Shown piece after piece: positions 1 to 8,355 of a stretch of DNA of 64,000 bases (within the stretch, counting starts at the first letter, position 1; the number at the start of each line of letters is the position of its first letter). The notes beneath the pieces were generated by a model. That model had not been told where the DNA came from. It did no database searches and saw only the letters and a list, made by a program, of their open reading frames with translations. A program made the translations under genes and the position numbers. This DNA is from Pontibacter roseus DSM 17521 (GTDB taxonomy: Bacteria > Bacteroidota > Bacteroidia > Cytophagales > Hymenobacteraceae): NCBI RefSeq assembly GCF_000373265.1, contig NZ_KB890762.1:57705-121704 (forward strand), in the 5' to 3' direction.

Positions 1-46
1 GGATGTGCACGAGGTGGAGCGGTGGCTGGAGAATATTCAATCTTAA
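1..46 (+). CDS. C-terminal tail of an upstream gene (partial)
   Basis: An open frame enters from the left edge and stops at a TAA at 44-46. The visible tail reads D-V-H-E-V-E-R-W-L-E-N-I-Q-S, which looks like an amphipathic helix end. Only 14 codons are present, so no family can be named. It could also be chance open sequence. Confidence 0.4.
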   Translation, partial: DVHEVERWLENIQS

Positions 47-142
47 GAATAGTTCGCTAACTTACCGCACCAAAGCAATTCCCAAGTCAGCGCCTAAATC
101 GGCTTGGGAGTAGGCGACCATATCATCCTATCGAATCATCGC

Positions 143-688
143 ATGAACATCAACATACCGGGGCTCCGCAACTCTGACGAAAACCATTGGCAGTCCATCT
201 GGGAGAAGGAGCATCCGACTCAATTCCATCGGGTCGTGCAAGAGGATTGGGAGCATCCTGATTGCCATGCCTGGACCACTAGAATGGAGGAGGAACTGAA
301 GCGGTTTGATTACGGGCAGCTCGTTCTCATCGGGCACAGCGTTGGGTGCGTTACCATTATCAAATGGTTTGAGCGGTATGGGCACAGCATAGCAGGTGCC
401 CTGCTGGTGGCTCCCAGCGATGTAGACAAACCCAGTTACCCCAGCTATATCACCGGTTTCAACCCAATGCCTACGCATAAGCTGCCGTTCCCCTCGGTGG
501 TGGTGGCAAGTACAAACGACCACGTCGTGGAGCTGGAAAGGGCGAGGCAGTTTGCCAGTGACTGGGGGAGTGAACTGGTAAAACTAGAAAACGCCGGCCA
601 CATCGAAAGCAAGTCAGGTTTCGGGAAATGGGACCTGGGGCTTGAGCTAATCGCGCGTATAAGAAACCAGACGGCTGTCCAGGTATAG
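143..688 (+). CDS. RBBP9/YdeN-type alpha/beta hydrolase
   Basis: A small serine hydrolase of about 181 residues. The nucleophile elbow GHSVG, an Asp in the S-T-N-D-H segment and a late His in G-H-I-E-S form the expected Ser-Asp-His triad. The start also fits this family, with the early G-L-R-N-S-D-E-N-H-W-Q segment typical of RBBP9/YdeN. I chose the ATG at 143 because the 13 codons upstream are not conserved-looking. Substrates are unknown; members are cytoplasmic esterase-like enzymes. The gene ends in Gln-Val-TAG, where the stop codon lies inside the genome-wide AGGTATAGC motif. Confidence 0.85.
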   Translation: MNINIPGLRNSDENHWQSIWEKEHPTQFHRVVQEDWEHPDCHAWTTRMEEELKRFDYGQLVLIGHSVGCVTIIKWFERYGHSIAGALLVAPSDVDKPSYPSYITGFNPMPTHKLPFPSVVVASTNDHVVELERARQFASDWGSELVKLENAGHIESKSGFGKWDLGLELIARIRNQTAVQV

Positions 689-759
689 CCTTAGGATTCG
701 GCTAAACAACCGCTTGGCTCAGTACATCATACACAACAAACCAATAATCAAATAACACG

Positions 760-1101
760 ATGTCAGAAGAAATGAAACAATGCCCAAAATGCAGTTCGCC
801 TTACGGTTACGCAATGGGTGCAGATACCTATGCTTGTCCCGAGTGTGGGAATGAGTGGAATCCGAATGAGGTAGAAGAAGAGGCCGGACTGAAAGTGCTG
901 GATGCTAACGGCAACGTACTTCAGGACGGCGACACGGTTGTTGTCATCAAAGATTTACCTGTAAAGGGTGCTCCGAAACCTGTCAAGGCCGGGACCAAAG
1001 TAAAAAATATTCGATTGACAGACGGCGACCATAACATTGACTGCAAAATCGATGGTTTCGGTTCCATGGGTCTCAAATCTGAATTTGTGCGAAAGGCGTA
1101 A
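760..1101 (+). CDS. yjdM: Zinc-ribbon protein YjdM (PhnA family)
   Basis: 113 residues, the normal length for the family. An N-terminal zinc ribbon is formed by two CxxC pairs (C-P-K-C near residue 8 and C-P-E-C near residue 26). The C-terminal half is the small beta domain, with the typical [10 protein letters not shown] and V-K-G sequence. The family was named after phosphonate operons, but most members, like this one, are not near phn genes and their role is unclear. It stands alone between the hydrolase and the AT-rich cassette. Confidence 0.9.
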   Translation: MSEEMKQCPKCSSPYGYAMGADTYACPECGNEWNPNEVEEEAGLKVLDANGNVLQDGDTVVVIKDLPVKGAPKPVKAGTKVKNIRLTDGDHNIDCKIDGFGSMGLKSEFVRKA

Positions 1102-1253
1102 TGGAACCGCTACTGCCCGCACAAGCCATACTCTAGGTGTGCGGCTAAACAGCATGGATGTAGTGTGAGTTGTTTGCCTAACTTAAAGAAGAGTAATTAA
1201 TAACCCTATACATAGTGCAGCTAGTGGGAGTAGGTACTCCTGCTAGCTAGTAG

Positions 1254-1824
1254 TTGGCAAAAAGCTAAAAGTATGAAAGAGTTATTTTTGACCATTGTCG
1301 CTTTTACATTCTCGATTTATTGTTACTCTCAAAAGTTGGAAATGACTTTAGAAGTAGAGCCTTGTGTCAATGCATCCACGGAGAATAGAGTAAATTTCAT
1401 TATTGAGAATCAGACCGATGCTGACTATTGGATAAAACCTAATTTCCTTACTTTTTCCTTTAGAGTTTACTCAAAGGACGGAGATACAATTTCCAGAAAG
1501 ACTACAAAGCACTTAAATCAAGTAAGTAACTCTGAATACATAAAGGTCGGAAAGAACTCAAAAGTGGAAATTGAATGGGTTTCTGATTTTTTTGAGAATT
1601 ACCAATTTACCCTTAATGAAAAATATTACCTGGTGTCTGGTTATGAATTGACACACCTGACCAGAAAAGAGAAAAAGAAATTTCTTAAATCAGGCCTAAG
1701 ATTGGCTCCATATAAATTTTCAGGCAAATCCAATCTGTTTGAAGTCTGCGATTTGTAAAAGCCTGTTGCCAACAGGGTAAAAAGCCATACTTGGCTTCGC
1801 CTCGTTTGCCTTTTGCACAAGACG
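1254..1824 (+). mobile_element. Stand-alone integron-type gene cassette
   Basis: A GTTGGCA core site at 1253-1259 opens the element. An attC-like hairpin closes it, with R'' box TGCCAAC at 1767-1773. The opening GTTGGCAA is the exact reverse complement of TTGCCAAC at the R'' box, as expected if both came from one attC in a circular cassette. It holds a single AT-rich ORF starting about 19 bases after the crossover point. I see no GGTATAGC octamer inside, unlike the flanking DNA. No recombinase is adjacent, so it would be an orphan cassette. This is inferred from pattern, not from a covariance search. Confidence 0.65.
1273..1758 (+). CDS. Cassette-encoded secreted protein of unknown function
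   Basis: 161 residues beginning with a hydrophobic signal peptide (about residues 1-19, cleavage likely after the Y-C-Y-S-Q region). The rest is a soluble, beta-rich-looking domain with many Asn, Lys and aromatic residues. I recognise no family. Base composition is clearly more AT-rich than the neighbours. The gene fills the stand-alone cassette and ends just before the attC-like hairpin, and it has no obvious promoter of its own between the crossover point and the ATG. Likely recently acquired. Confidence 0.75.
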   Translation: MKELFLTIVAFTFSIYCYSQKLEMTLEVEPCVNASTENRVNFIIENQTDADYWIKPNFLTFSFRVYSKDGDTISRKTTKHLNQVSNSEYIKVGKNSKVEIEWVSDFFENYQFTLNEKYYLVSGYELTHLTRKEKKKFLKSGLRLAPYKFSGKSNLFEVCDL

Positions 1825-1830
1825 TTGACT
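1767..1830 (+). other. attC-like recombination site of the stand-alone cassette
   Basis: A 64 bp imperfect palindrome runs from R'' TGCCAAC to R' GTTGACT. Its centre contains G-G-C-T-T-C-G-C-C, the same kind of core found in the attC sites at 54.8-57.95 kb. R'' is complementary to the core at the 5' end of the cassette (1253-1260). R' departs from GTTRRRY at one position. Confidence 0.62.
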
Positions 1831-1874
1831 TTACCCAAGCTACAGCATCCCTCTTTATCCACCTACCGCATAAC

Positions 1875-2486
1875 ATGGACCCGCTCGAACTCGGCAAAAA
1901 GTACGATAAAATAGCCGCCTGGTGGCAGGACCAGCATATAGACTCGGCCTATGGCGTGGCACAAGTCGAGCGAGCCATTCGTTATACTCAACAAAAGCGG
2001 TCTGCGCTGGATGTAGGTTGCGGCAGTGGCGGCCGGATTATCCGGAAGTTGCTTGAGGCTGGGTTCCGTGTTACAGGTATAGATGTCTCGGCCGAAATGC
2101 TGAAGCTAGCCCGGGAGCAACACCCTGAAGTCACCTTCCAGCACGACGACATCTGCACCTGGGAAACAGAAACCAAGTACGACCTGATAATCGCCTGGGA
2201 CAGCATCTTCCACCTACCGCTCTCTAGCCAGGCATCTGTCGTCGCAAAGCTCTGCAGCCTGCTGCAACAGAATGGCATCCTGCTCTACACCTTCGGGAAC
2301 GGCTACGGCGAACACGACAGCGAATGGCATAACGATACCTTCCACTACAGTACCATCGGCATCAACCAGAACCTGAAGCTACTGCTAGAAAACGATTGCC
2401 AGTGCCTGCACCTGGAACTGGACCAGCACCCCGATGAGAAGCATGTCTATGTGATTGCCAGGAAGCTGGGAGAGTTTCAGGTATAG
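1875..2486 (+). CDS. Class I SAM-dependent methyltransferase
   Basis: About 203 residues. The SAM-binding motif I is L-D-V-G-C-G-S-G-G, followed by the acidic G-I-D-V-S strand and a motif II-like D-L-I-I-A-W-D-S-I. This is the Methyltransf_25/11 type acting on small molecules; the substrate is unknown. I start at the ATG at 1875 (M-D-P-L-E-L) because the upstream part of the open frame lies inside the attC-like site. The protein ends in Phe-Gln-Val-TAG, with CAGGTATAG forming the stop. It converges on the downstream glycosyltransferase with only a few bases between. Confidence 0.88.
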   Translation: MDPLELGKKYDKIAAWWQDQHIDSAYGVAQVERAIRYTQQKRSALDVGCGSGGRIIRKLLEAGFRVTGIDVSAEMLKLAREQHPEVTFQHDDICTWETETKYDLIIAWDSIFHLPLSSQASVVAKLCSLLQQNGILLYTFGNGYGEHDSEWHNDTFHYSTIGINQNLKLLLENDCQCLHLELDQHPDEKHVYVIARKLGEFQV

Positions 2487-2492
2487 GATAAC

Positions 2493-3815
2493 CTATTTTG
2501 CTAGCTTCTTCACCACTTTGGCCAGTTCCTCGGTCAGCGACCTTCTGGAGAATTGGGAGTGGTTGATAAAGGGCAGGTCCAGGTTCGGGTTGATTTTCCA
2601 GGCTTTGCTCATCTGCGTCATGTGGTCGAGCATGAGGTCGTAGGCGGTATAATGGAACAACCGGCCTGCTCCGCACTCATCAATGATGCGGTCCGTATCA
2701 GAGTGCACCGGCCCCAGGCACACGATGGGCTTGTTAGAAGCCAGGTACTCGAACAGTTTGCCCGGCACGTTGGAGTATACGCTCGGCACATCGGCAATCG
2801 CCATCAGCAGCACGGTGCTCTCCATCAGGTACTTTATCGCCTCTTGGTGTGGCACATGTGGGATGAATTCAGTTATACCCAGCACGCCCGACTTCTCTAT
2901 CCGCTGCTTCACACCCTCCGACACTTTACCCACGAAGCGCAGCTTGTAATTTATCTCGTTGTGCACCGAGCGTAGGTGCGCTATCACCTTCAGGAACACA
3001 TCGATGTTGTAATTCTCGGTGATGGTGCCGGCATAGGTTATCACGAACACGTCTTCTGGTGGGGCCGACGGATAAACGAAATCATCCTCATCGTAGCCGT
3101 TTGGGATGACGTGAATCTTGTCCGGGTTTATCTTGATTGGCTTGTTCAGGAAAAGGCGCTTGGTGTCTTCGCTGGTCACGATGACGGCATCGGCCTGCTC
3201 CAGCACCTGCAGCTCGTATTTCTTGTCGATGCGGCTGGCAATGGGCGTGTGGTAAAGCTGGTCGTAGTAATGGATGTTCGTCCAAGGGTCGCGCAAATCG
3301 GCAATCCAGGGCAGCTTATACCTGGCCTTCAGCTTCAGGCCAATCAACTGGGTGGAGTGCGGCGGGCTGGTCGTCAAAATAGCTTTGTGCTCGCCGTCTT
3401 GCAGAAGCTCATCCGCCTTTTTCAGGGCGTGTTTGTTCCAGCCTACGCGGGCATCCGGAATGAATAGATTGCCGCGCACGAATTTGAAGACCTTGTCCAG
3501 GAAAGAATCTTTCGCCTTTTGGTTGGCAAAGCCGCTGTAAGGAATTTCCTTTTTACCCGATAGTTTCTTGTAGTACTCAAAAGGCTCTGAAGTGGCGGTG
3601 CGATATACGGCCATACCTTGCGGCACCTCCTGCTCAAACGTAGGGTCCAGCAAAGGGTAGGAGGCTTGCTTCTCGTCCACGGTCAGCACGGCTGGCTGCA
3701 CCCCGAACTGAGGCAGGTACTTACAGAACTTCAGGCCACGCTGCACTCCCGGTCCGCCGGAAGGTGGCCAGTAATAGGATATATAGAGTAACTTGATTTG
3801 GTCAGTTTCTTTCAA
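2493..3815 (-). CDS. Glycosyltransferase family 4
   Basis: 440 residues with the two-Rossmann GT-B layout. The N-terminal part has Y-W-P-P-S-G-G-P-G-V-Q-R, the usual acceptor-side loop of GT4 enzymes. The C-terminal part has V-I-P-N-G-Y-D, then Y-A-G-T, and ends with the L-F-E-Y-L-A-S-N-K-P-I-V motif that binds the sugar nucleotide. It probably transfers a sugar during cell-surface glycan synthesis. It is separate from the large polysaccharide locus at 23-34 kb, so its pathway is not shown by context. Confidence 0.88.
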   Translation of the reverse strand: MKETDQIKLLYISYYWPPSGGPGVQRGLKFCKYLPQFGVQPAVLTVDEKQASYPLLDPTFEQEVPQGMAVYRTATSEPFEYYKKLSGKKEIPYSGFANQKAKDSFLDKVFKFVRGNLFIPDARVGWNKHALKKADELLQDGEHKAILTTSPPHSTQLIGLKLKARYKLPWIADLRDPWTNIHYYDQLYHTPIASRIDKKYELQVLEQADAVIVTSEDTKRLFLNKPIKINPDKIHVIPNGYDEDDFVYPSAPPEDVFVITYAGTITENYNIDVFLKVIAHLRSVHNEINYKLRFVGKVSEGVKQRIEKSGVLGITEFIPHVPHQEAIKYLMESTVLLMAIADVPSVYSNVPGKLFEYLASNKPIVCLGPVHSDTDRIIDECGAGRLFHYTAYDLMLDHMTQMSKAWKINPNLDLPFINHSQFSRRSLTEELAKVVKKLAK

Positions 3816-3999
3816 AGTAATCAGCAGAGTAACTTCTTTCCCAAATATAGAAAATATTAACAGTAATCAGTATACAGCAATCAATGAACAGTTCATACGT
3901 AAATACCAGATGAAGATTCCTGTTCGCAATTAGTTTACCGATAACTATCAACTGAATAACTCATACTTGCAAACTATAGCAACTATTCCTGATATTCAT

Positions 4000-4007
4000 T
4001 AGTTTTG
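4000..4007 (+). promoter_or_regulatory. Candidate -7 box upstream of ffh
   Basis: TAGTTTTG matches the Bacteroidota -7 consensus TANNTTTG and lies 22 bases before the ffh ATG. No TTG is found at the expected 19-20 base spacing upstream, so the -33 element is weak or absent. Confidence 0.45.
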
Positions 4008-4029
4008 TAGGTAAATCCAGAATAGAGAG

Positions 4030-5367
4030 ATGTTTGATAATTTAAGTAACAAACTTGACCGCGCCTTTAAAACCCTAAAGGGCCAGGGAAGCATAACCGA
4101 AATCAACGTGGCCGCCACCATCAAAGAGGTACGCCGTGCCCTGGTGGATGCTGACGTGAACTATAAAGTAGCCAAGACTGTAACCGACAAAATCAAAGAC
4201 GAGGCCATGGGCCGCGATGTACTTATCGCCGTGTCTCCGGGCCAGCTGATGATTAAAATCGTGCACGAGGAGCTGACGGCGCTGATGGGTGGCGAGAAGC
4301 AGGACATCAACCTGAAAGGCGACCCGGCTATCATCCTGATTGCGGGTCTGCAGGGTTCTGGTAAAACCACCTTCACGGGCAAACTGGCTAATTACATCAA
4401 GAAGCAGGGCCGCGGCGTGCTGGTGGCTGCCTGCGACGTGTACCGTCCGGCTGCTATCAACCAGCTGCAGGTGCTGGCCGAGCAGGTGGGCGTAGAGGCT
4501 TATACCGAACTCGAGAACAAGAACCCGGTTCAGATTGCCCTGAACGCCGTTGCGCATGCCAAGAAGACGAATAAGAAAGTAGTCATCATCGATACCGCCG
4601 GTCGTCTGGCCGTGGACGAGGCGATGATGAAAGAGATAGCCGAAATCAAGGCTGCCGTGAAGCCCACCGAGACGCTGTTCGTGGTAGACTCCATGACGGG
4701 TCAGGATGCGGTGAACACAGCTAAGACCTTTAACGAGCGCATCAACTTCGACGGCGTGGTATTGACCAAACTCGACGGTGACTCCCGTGGTGGTGCGGCC
4801 CTTTCCATCCGTGCCGTGGTGGAGAAGCCCATCAAGTTCATCTCGACGGGTGAGAAGATGGAGGCGCTCGACCTGTTCTACCCTGACCGTATGGCCCAGC
4901 GTATCCTGGGTATGGGTGACGTGATTTCCCTGGTGGAGCGCGCGCAGCAGGCCTTTGACGAGGACGAGGCGAAGCGTATCAACAAGAAAATCCGCAAGAA
5001 CCAGTTCAACTTCGACGACTTCCTGACGCAGCTGGAGCAAATCAAGAAGATGGGTGACATCAAGGACCTGGTAGGTATGATACCGGGTGTTGGCAAAGCC
5101 CTGAAGGATGTGGAGATTGACGAGAACGCTTTCAAACCGATTGAAGCCATCATCAAATCCATGACGCCGCAGGAGCGCGAGAACCCGGATATGATAAGCG
5201 GCAGCCGCCGTGCTCGTATTGCTAAGGGTTCTGGTACTGACATCACACAGGTGAACAACCTGATGAAGCAGTTCAACGATATGCGCAAGATGATGCGTTC
5301 TATGAACAAGATGGCTGGTACCAAAGGCGGTATGGCGAACATCGCAAAGATGATGGGACGCCGCTAA
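4030..5367 (+). CDS. ffh: Signal recognition particle protein Ffh
   Basis: 445 residues, full length. It binds 4.5S RNA and signal sequences of nascent membrane proteins and docks with FtsY as a GTPase. The N domain (1-95) is followed by the G domain with P-loop G-L-Q-G-S-G-K-T-T (near 105), D-T-A-G-R-L and T-K-L-D-G-D. The Met-rich M domain occupies the last third (M-R-K-M-M-R-S-M-N-K-M). Monocistronic: its own promoter-like box lies upstream and a strong terminator follows directly. Confidence 0.98.
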   Translation: MFDNLSNKLDRAFKTLKGQGSITEINVAATIKEVRRALVDADVNYKVAKTVTDKIKDEAMGRDVLIAVSPGQLMIKIVHEELTALMGGEKQDINLKGDPAIILIAGLQGSGKTTFTGKLANYIKKQGRGVLVAACDVYRPAAINQLQVLAEQVGVEAYTELENKNPVQIALNAVAHAKKTNKKVVIIDTAGRLAVDEAMMKEIAEIKAAVKPTETLFVVDSMTGQDAVNTAKTFNERINFDGVVLTKLDGDSRGGAALSIRAVVEKPIKFISTGEKMEALDLFYPDRMAQRILGMGDVISLVERAQQAFDEDEAKRINKKIRKNQFNFDDFLTQLEQIKKMGDIKDLVGMIPGVGKALKDVEIDENAFKPIEAIIKSMTPQERENPDMISGSRRARIAKGSGTDITQVNNLMKQFNDMRKMMRSMNKMAGTKGGMANIAKMMGRR

Positions 5368-5388
5368 ACGAATTCGCTATTATGATTT

Positions 5389-5430
5389 AATGGGGCTATA
5401 CCTTCCTGTAAGGTATAGCCCCATTTTTTT
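5389..5430 (+). terminator. Terminator of ffh built from an inverted pair of the octamer
   Basis: The stem arms at 5391-5404 and 5410-5423 are exact reverse complements and each contains the octamer GCTATACC/GGTATAGC. A run of seven T follows at 5424-5430. This intrinsic terminator is therefore made of the genome-wide motif in inverted orientation, as seen for DNA-uptake sequences in Pasteurellaceae and Neisseriaceae. Confidence 0.92.
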
Positions 5431-5500
5431 GTGATATAATCTTTGAGCACTTTGTAGCCGCTATTCTTGCTGTTTGCGCGCTAAGTTGTGGTATAGCCTA

Positions 5501-5682
5501 GCCTGTGCGGCGGGCGCTTACTTTTCTCCTTGGTGAGAATCGAGGGCCCCTACCCTCAAAGCAAGCAAATGAATCAAGGCGCTCCAAACTCGCTAACCGG
5601 TCAGACAGTGGAGCGCCAAGTAGTGCACCTGGCTGCTGTCTTTGCTCCGTAGCTGCTGTTGCAAGGATGTCTGCTATACCTG
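5501..5682 (+). repeat. Dispersed intergenic repeat, copy 1
   Basis: This stretch matches 49603-49766 along most of its length. Shared blocks include GCCTGTGCGGCGGGC at the start, CTCCAAACTCGCTAACCG in the middle, a GTGCACCTGGC block, GCTCCGTAG and a closing GCTATACCTG. The segment after the first block has diverged between copies. Apparent ORFs through it are not conserved-looking. The function is unknown. Confidence 0.8.
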
Positions 5683-5750
5683 AACCAATACCTATACCCA
5701 GTCTTAGCCTGCTACACCTGCTCACGCTTCCACATCATGCCATCACGTTT

Positions 5751-5958
5751 CTGTCATTCCGACGAGAGGAGGAATCTGTTACCATTACTGCCGCCGGTGC
5801 GAGCGCAGCGGGAGCCGGCGGTGAGACATGCGGGGCGTTCTGCACCTGGCGTTTTCCTCTGGTTTCTTCCTCTCCGCCCTCACATAAAGCCGCATCTGCG
5901 CTTGCGCTGGATGTGTGGCCGAGATGGCGTGAGATTCCTCCTTTCGTCGGAATGACAG
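5751..5958. repeat. MITE-like element with 27 bp terminal inverted repeats
   Basis: The ends at 5751-5777 and 5932-5958 are inverted repeats with one mismatch (CTGTCATTCCGACG... at the left end). The 154 bp interior is GC-rich and has no plausible gene. Short palindromic elements starting with GTCATTCCGACG are common in Bacteroidota intergenic DNA. It could be a non-autonomous transposon derivative or an RNA hairpin element. After it, about 6 bp to 100 bp upstream of the deaminase gene, I see only a short G-rich stretch. Confidence 0.75.
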
Positions 5959-6060
5959 TTAGAGTTTAAATCCTTCTCTATAGTGGGGCAGGAGTGGGTT
6001 AATCAGCCCCGTTTCTCCACCTTAGGAGGAGCAAGTGTGATTGAAACGCATAATCGGAAA

Positions 6061-6537
6061 CTAATACTGTGTCCGATTTACCTTAATTTCCCATGCCTTA
6101 AATCCTTCGAGAGCCTCCTCCCGGAGCAACTGCTCCATAGGGATGGAGCGCTTTGACATGTCTTTCTCCAACTCCTCATAGATAAACTGGTCGTCAAAGT
6201 CAATTCTGGCGGCATCGGCTTTGGTGTTGGCATAGTATACCTTGCGAGGCCTGGCCCAGTAGATGGCGCCTAAACACATGGGGCAGGGCTCGCAACTGGT
6301 GTACAAGTCGCAGTCGGTGAGTTGGTAAGTGCCCAGCGCCTGGCATGCCTTCCGAATGGCGTCCACTTCAGCATGGGCGGTCGGGTCATTGGTGGCCAAC
6401 ACGTTGTTGTAGCCGCGGGCTATAATTTCACCATTCCTGACCACCACCGCCCCAAAGGGGCCTCCAAAACCGGCTTCCATCTTCTCTATTGATAGCCGGA
6501 TGGCCTCCCGCATAAACTCTTCTTTCTGTTTCGTCAT
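6061..6537 (-). CDS. Nucleoside/guanine deaminase (CDA-type zinc hydrolase)
   Basis: 158 residues, full length for the guanine deaminase (GuaD, B. subtilis type) group. The zinc-binding and catalytic motifs H-A-E-V and P-C-P-M-C-L-G-A are present and correctly spaced. It should hydrolyse the amino group of guanine or a related base in purine salvage. The substrate cannot be fixed from sequence alone. It stands alone, with a divergent hypothetical gene upstream. Confidence 0.88.
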   Translation of the reverse strand: MTKQKEEFMREAIRLSIEKMEAGFGGPFGAVVVRNGEIIARGYNNVLATNDPTAHAEVDAIRKACQALGTYQLTDCDLYTSCEPCPMCLGAIYWARPRKVYYANTKADAARIDFDDQFIYEELEKDMSKRSIPMEQLLREEALEGFKAWEIKVNRTQY

Positions 6538-6645
6538 AGTATCTTTAATAGTAATCTCCTTATGGAGACATCGCTTTAGGGTTTCATAAATGATAGAGAT
6601 TTTTACGTAGGCCTATTGAATAGACAACACTCAAACGGATAACGC

Positions 6646-7146
6646 ATGCTAGTACAGCTTGTTTACTTGAAGACAGTCCTGTTTTGGTTGATGGCAATGG
6701 GAACGTTCATAATCCCTCTGCAATCTGAATTGTCTGTGCCGGAGCTCTTGCCCGAAGAAACGGTACAGGTGCAGGACACAACCGCATTGTTGGCCACTAC
6801 CTGGATTTTACGGCAAAAGGCTGGCTTTCACCCAGGGCGACCGGACTGCGTGTTGCAGGCAAGTGGTGTGGAACTGACGTTTTTTGCTGACAGTACTTTT
6901 CGGCTGGTTCAGCAAAACGAATCGCCCAATGCCATAGTAGGAGCGGAGGCAGTAGAAGAGGGGGAGTGGCGACTGAATGCCGCAAAAGGATTGATTGGCG
7001 TGCGTACCACGCGTTCCAACGGCATGGCCATCCGGAGTGCGATGCTGAACCGCTGGGAGATTGCCCAAATGAAATCGGGAAAGCTGATACTGAAGTGGCC
7101 TGGGTTTGGGAAGCAGTACCTGCTCTTTGAGGAGAAAAAGAAATGA
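6646..7146 (+). CDS. Hypothetical exported protein, lipocalin-like layout
   Basis: 166 residues. The first 25 residues are hydrophobic (signal peptide or anchor). The C-terminal half has alternating strands: T-F-R-L-V, G-E-W-R-L, K-L-I-L-K-W. This resembles small lipocalin-like stress proteins of Bacteroidota that begin with a T-x-W-x-L segment (here T-T-W-I-L-R). I cannot assign a function. No operon partner is apparent. Confidence 0.65.
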   Translation: MLVQLVYLKTVLFWLMAMGTFIIPLQSELSVPELLPEETVQVQDTTALLATTWILRQKAGFHPGRPDCVLQASGVELTFFADSTFRLVQQNESPNAIVGAEAVEEGEWRLNAAKGLIGVRTTRSNGMAIRSAMLNRWEIAQMKSGKLILKWPGFGKQYLLFEEKKK

Positions 7147-7508
7147 GTTTTGGTATAATCCAGGGATAGCTCGAGAGGTATAAAAACAGTGATAGCTTCC
7201 ACCACACTTGTGCCCTTTTCACGCATACTCGTAGTGTAAGCTATCCCGACTGTAGCACAGGTCTCATAAGAAGCGGGCCTGGCTGTATCTTTACATGCAA
7301 AATAATCGTTGTTACTATATAGGTCTTATTTTGTATTATTGTTATAGTGTTTTAATAATTACGGAGGGAGTTTAAGAAAGGTTGTTAAGAGTAAGCCTTG
7401 TCCCGGAGAGCTTTAGTAGCAAGTGTAGAAGTATCTGATTATGAGATTTGTATTATAGTAAGGGATGTCAGTTGATATCTCGATAGTCAACTAACAAATA
7501 GCTATACC
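7147..7508. other. Intergenic region without a recognised gene
   Basis: 362 bases, AT-rich in the second half. I see no tRNA, no clear terminator hairpin and no conserved-looking ORF. A GCTATACC octamer lies just before the lipoprotein start codon. It probably holds the promoter of the gene at 7509, but no box with good spacing stands out. Confidence 0.5.
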
Positions 7509-8117
7509 ATGAAAATGAAGTATTTGAATTTTAGCAGCATGATAGCGCTGCTGTTGTTTGTGTTTGTCTCCTGTACCGCCACCCGCGAACAGGAAGTGGA
7601 GGGCGAGGTTAACGAGTTCAGGTCGTGGGTGAACATGCAGACCAGCCGCCTGTCCGAGCGCACGGAGGAAGACTGGAAGCAAACGAAAGAAGAGTTCAGG
7701 CAGCGCACAGCAGAACTGGACCAAAAGCAGGACAAGCTCTCAGATAGGCTTAAAGCCGATTACCAGCAGATTAAAGAGGACTTCCAAGAGCGCGAGCGGG
7801 AACGGGATCAAATGGCCGAGCGTCGCACCCAAAGCATGGAGTGGGAGCGAGAGCTGCTAGGCACCTATGCTGATGCCGCCTCCGTCAATGCTGGGAACAT
7901 CCGGCAGGCCTACATCACATTCCTGGAGAACGTGAGAAGCAAGCGCAGCAACTGGGACAACGAGGACTGGGAAATGGCCAAACTGGTGCTGGAGGAACTC
8001 AACAAGCGTAAAGATGCCGTGGAGGGTGACATCTCTACAGAAGACGAAGTCAAAATAAAGGCGCTGCAGATGGAATTCACCGCCCTGGAAACAGGCGACG
8101 ACTTGGGCGGCAACTGA
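7509..8117 (+). CDS. Coiled-coil lipoprotein of unknown function
   Basis: 202 residues. A signal peptide ends in a lipobox (F-V-S-C at about residues 18-21), so the protein should be lipid-anchored in the envelope. Residues 30-110 are charged and heptad-like (E-D-W-K-Q-T-K-E-E-F-R-Q-R), predicting a long coiled coil. The C-terminal part has a repeat-like W-D-N-E-D-W segment. It resembles small stress-related Bacteroidota lipoproteins (DUF6565-like), but that is a guess from appearance. Confidence 0.75.
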   Translation: MKMKYLNFSSMIALLLFVFVSCTATREQEVEGEVNEFRSWVNMQTSRLSERTEEDWKQTKEEFRQRTAELDQKQDKLSDRLKADYQQIKEDFQERERERDQMAERRTQSMEWERELLGTYADAASVNAGNIRQAYITFLENVRSKRSNWDNEDWEMAKLVLEELNKRKDAVEGDISTEDEVKIKALQMEFTALETGDDLGGN

Positions 8118-8355
8118 AACAGGTGCTGAACGATTAGTCTTCAAGGCTCATTCCTCTATGTAATCTTCAGATTGAATTTTCCTGTTTCGTAGTGACAAGT
8201 TGCGTTATCTGTCGTAGTATTGTAAGGGTACCCACTTAGGGTATGCCGTGGCATGGGGCCGAAGGCTCTGGCCACAGGCGCCCACCACTTCGCTTCTCGG
8301 CTGGCCGGCTGCAGAGGCTCTTTTTTCGTGTTATACCTGAAAGCAGCGAATTGAT

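Noticed and set aside
1176..1259. A complete attC upstream of the orphan cassette, starting at GCCTAAC (1176-1182)
   Set aside because: The GCCTAAC is there and a hairpin lies at about 1219-1251, but the arms next to it do not pair and no matching cassette opening exists upstream. Kept only as a possible remnant.
4075..5040. Long open frame on the minus strand inside ffh
   Set aside because: It mirrors the codon pattern of a highly expressed GC-rich gene, has a His/Leu/Val-rich sequence unlike any family, and ffh is unmistakable on the other strand.
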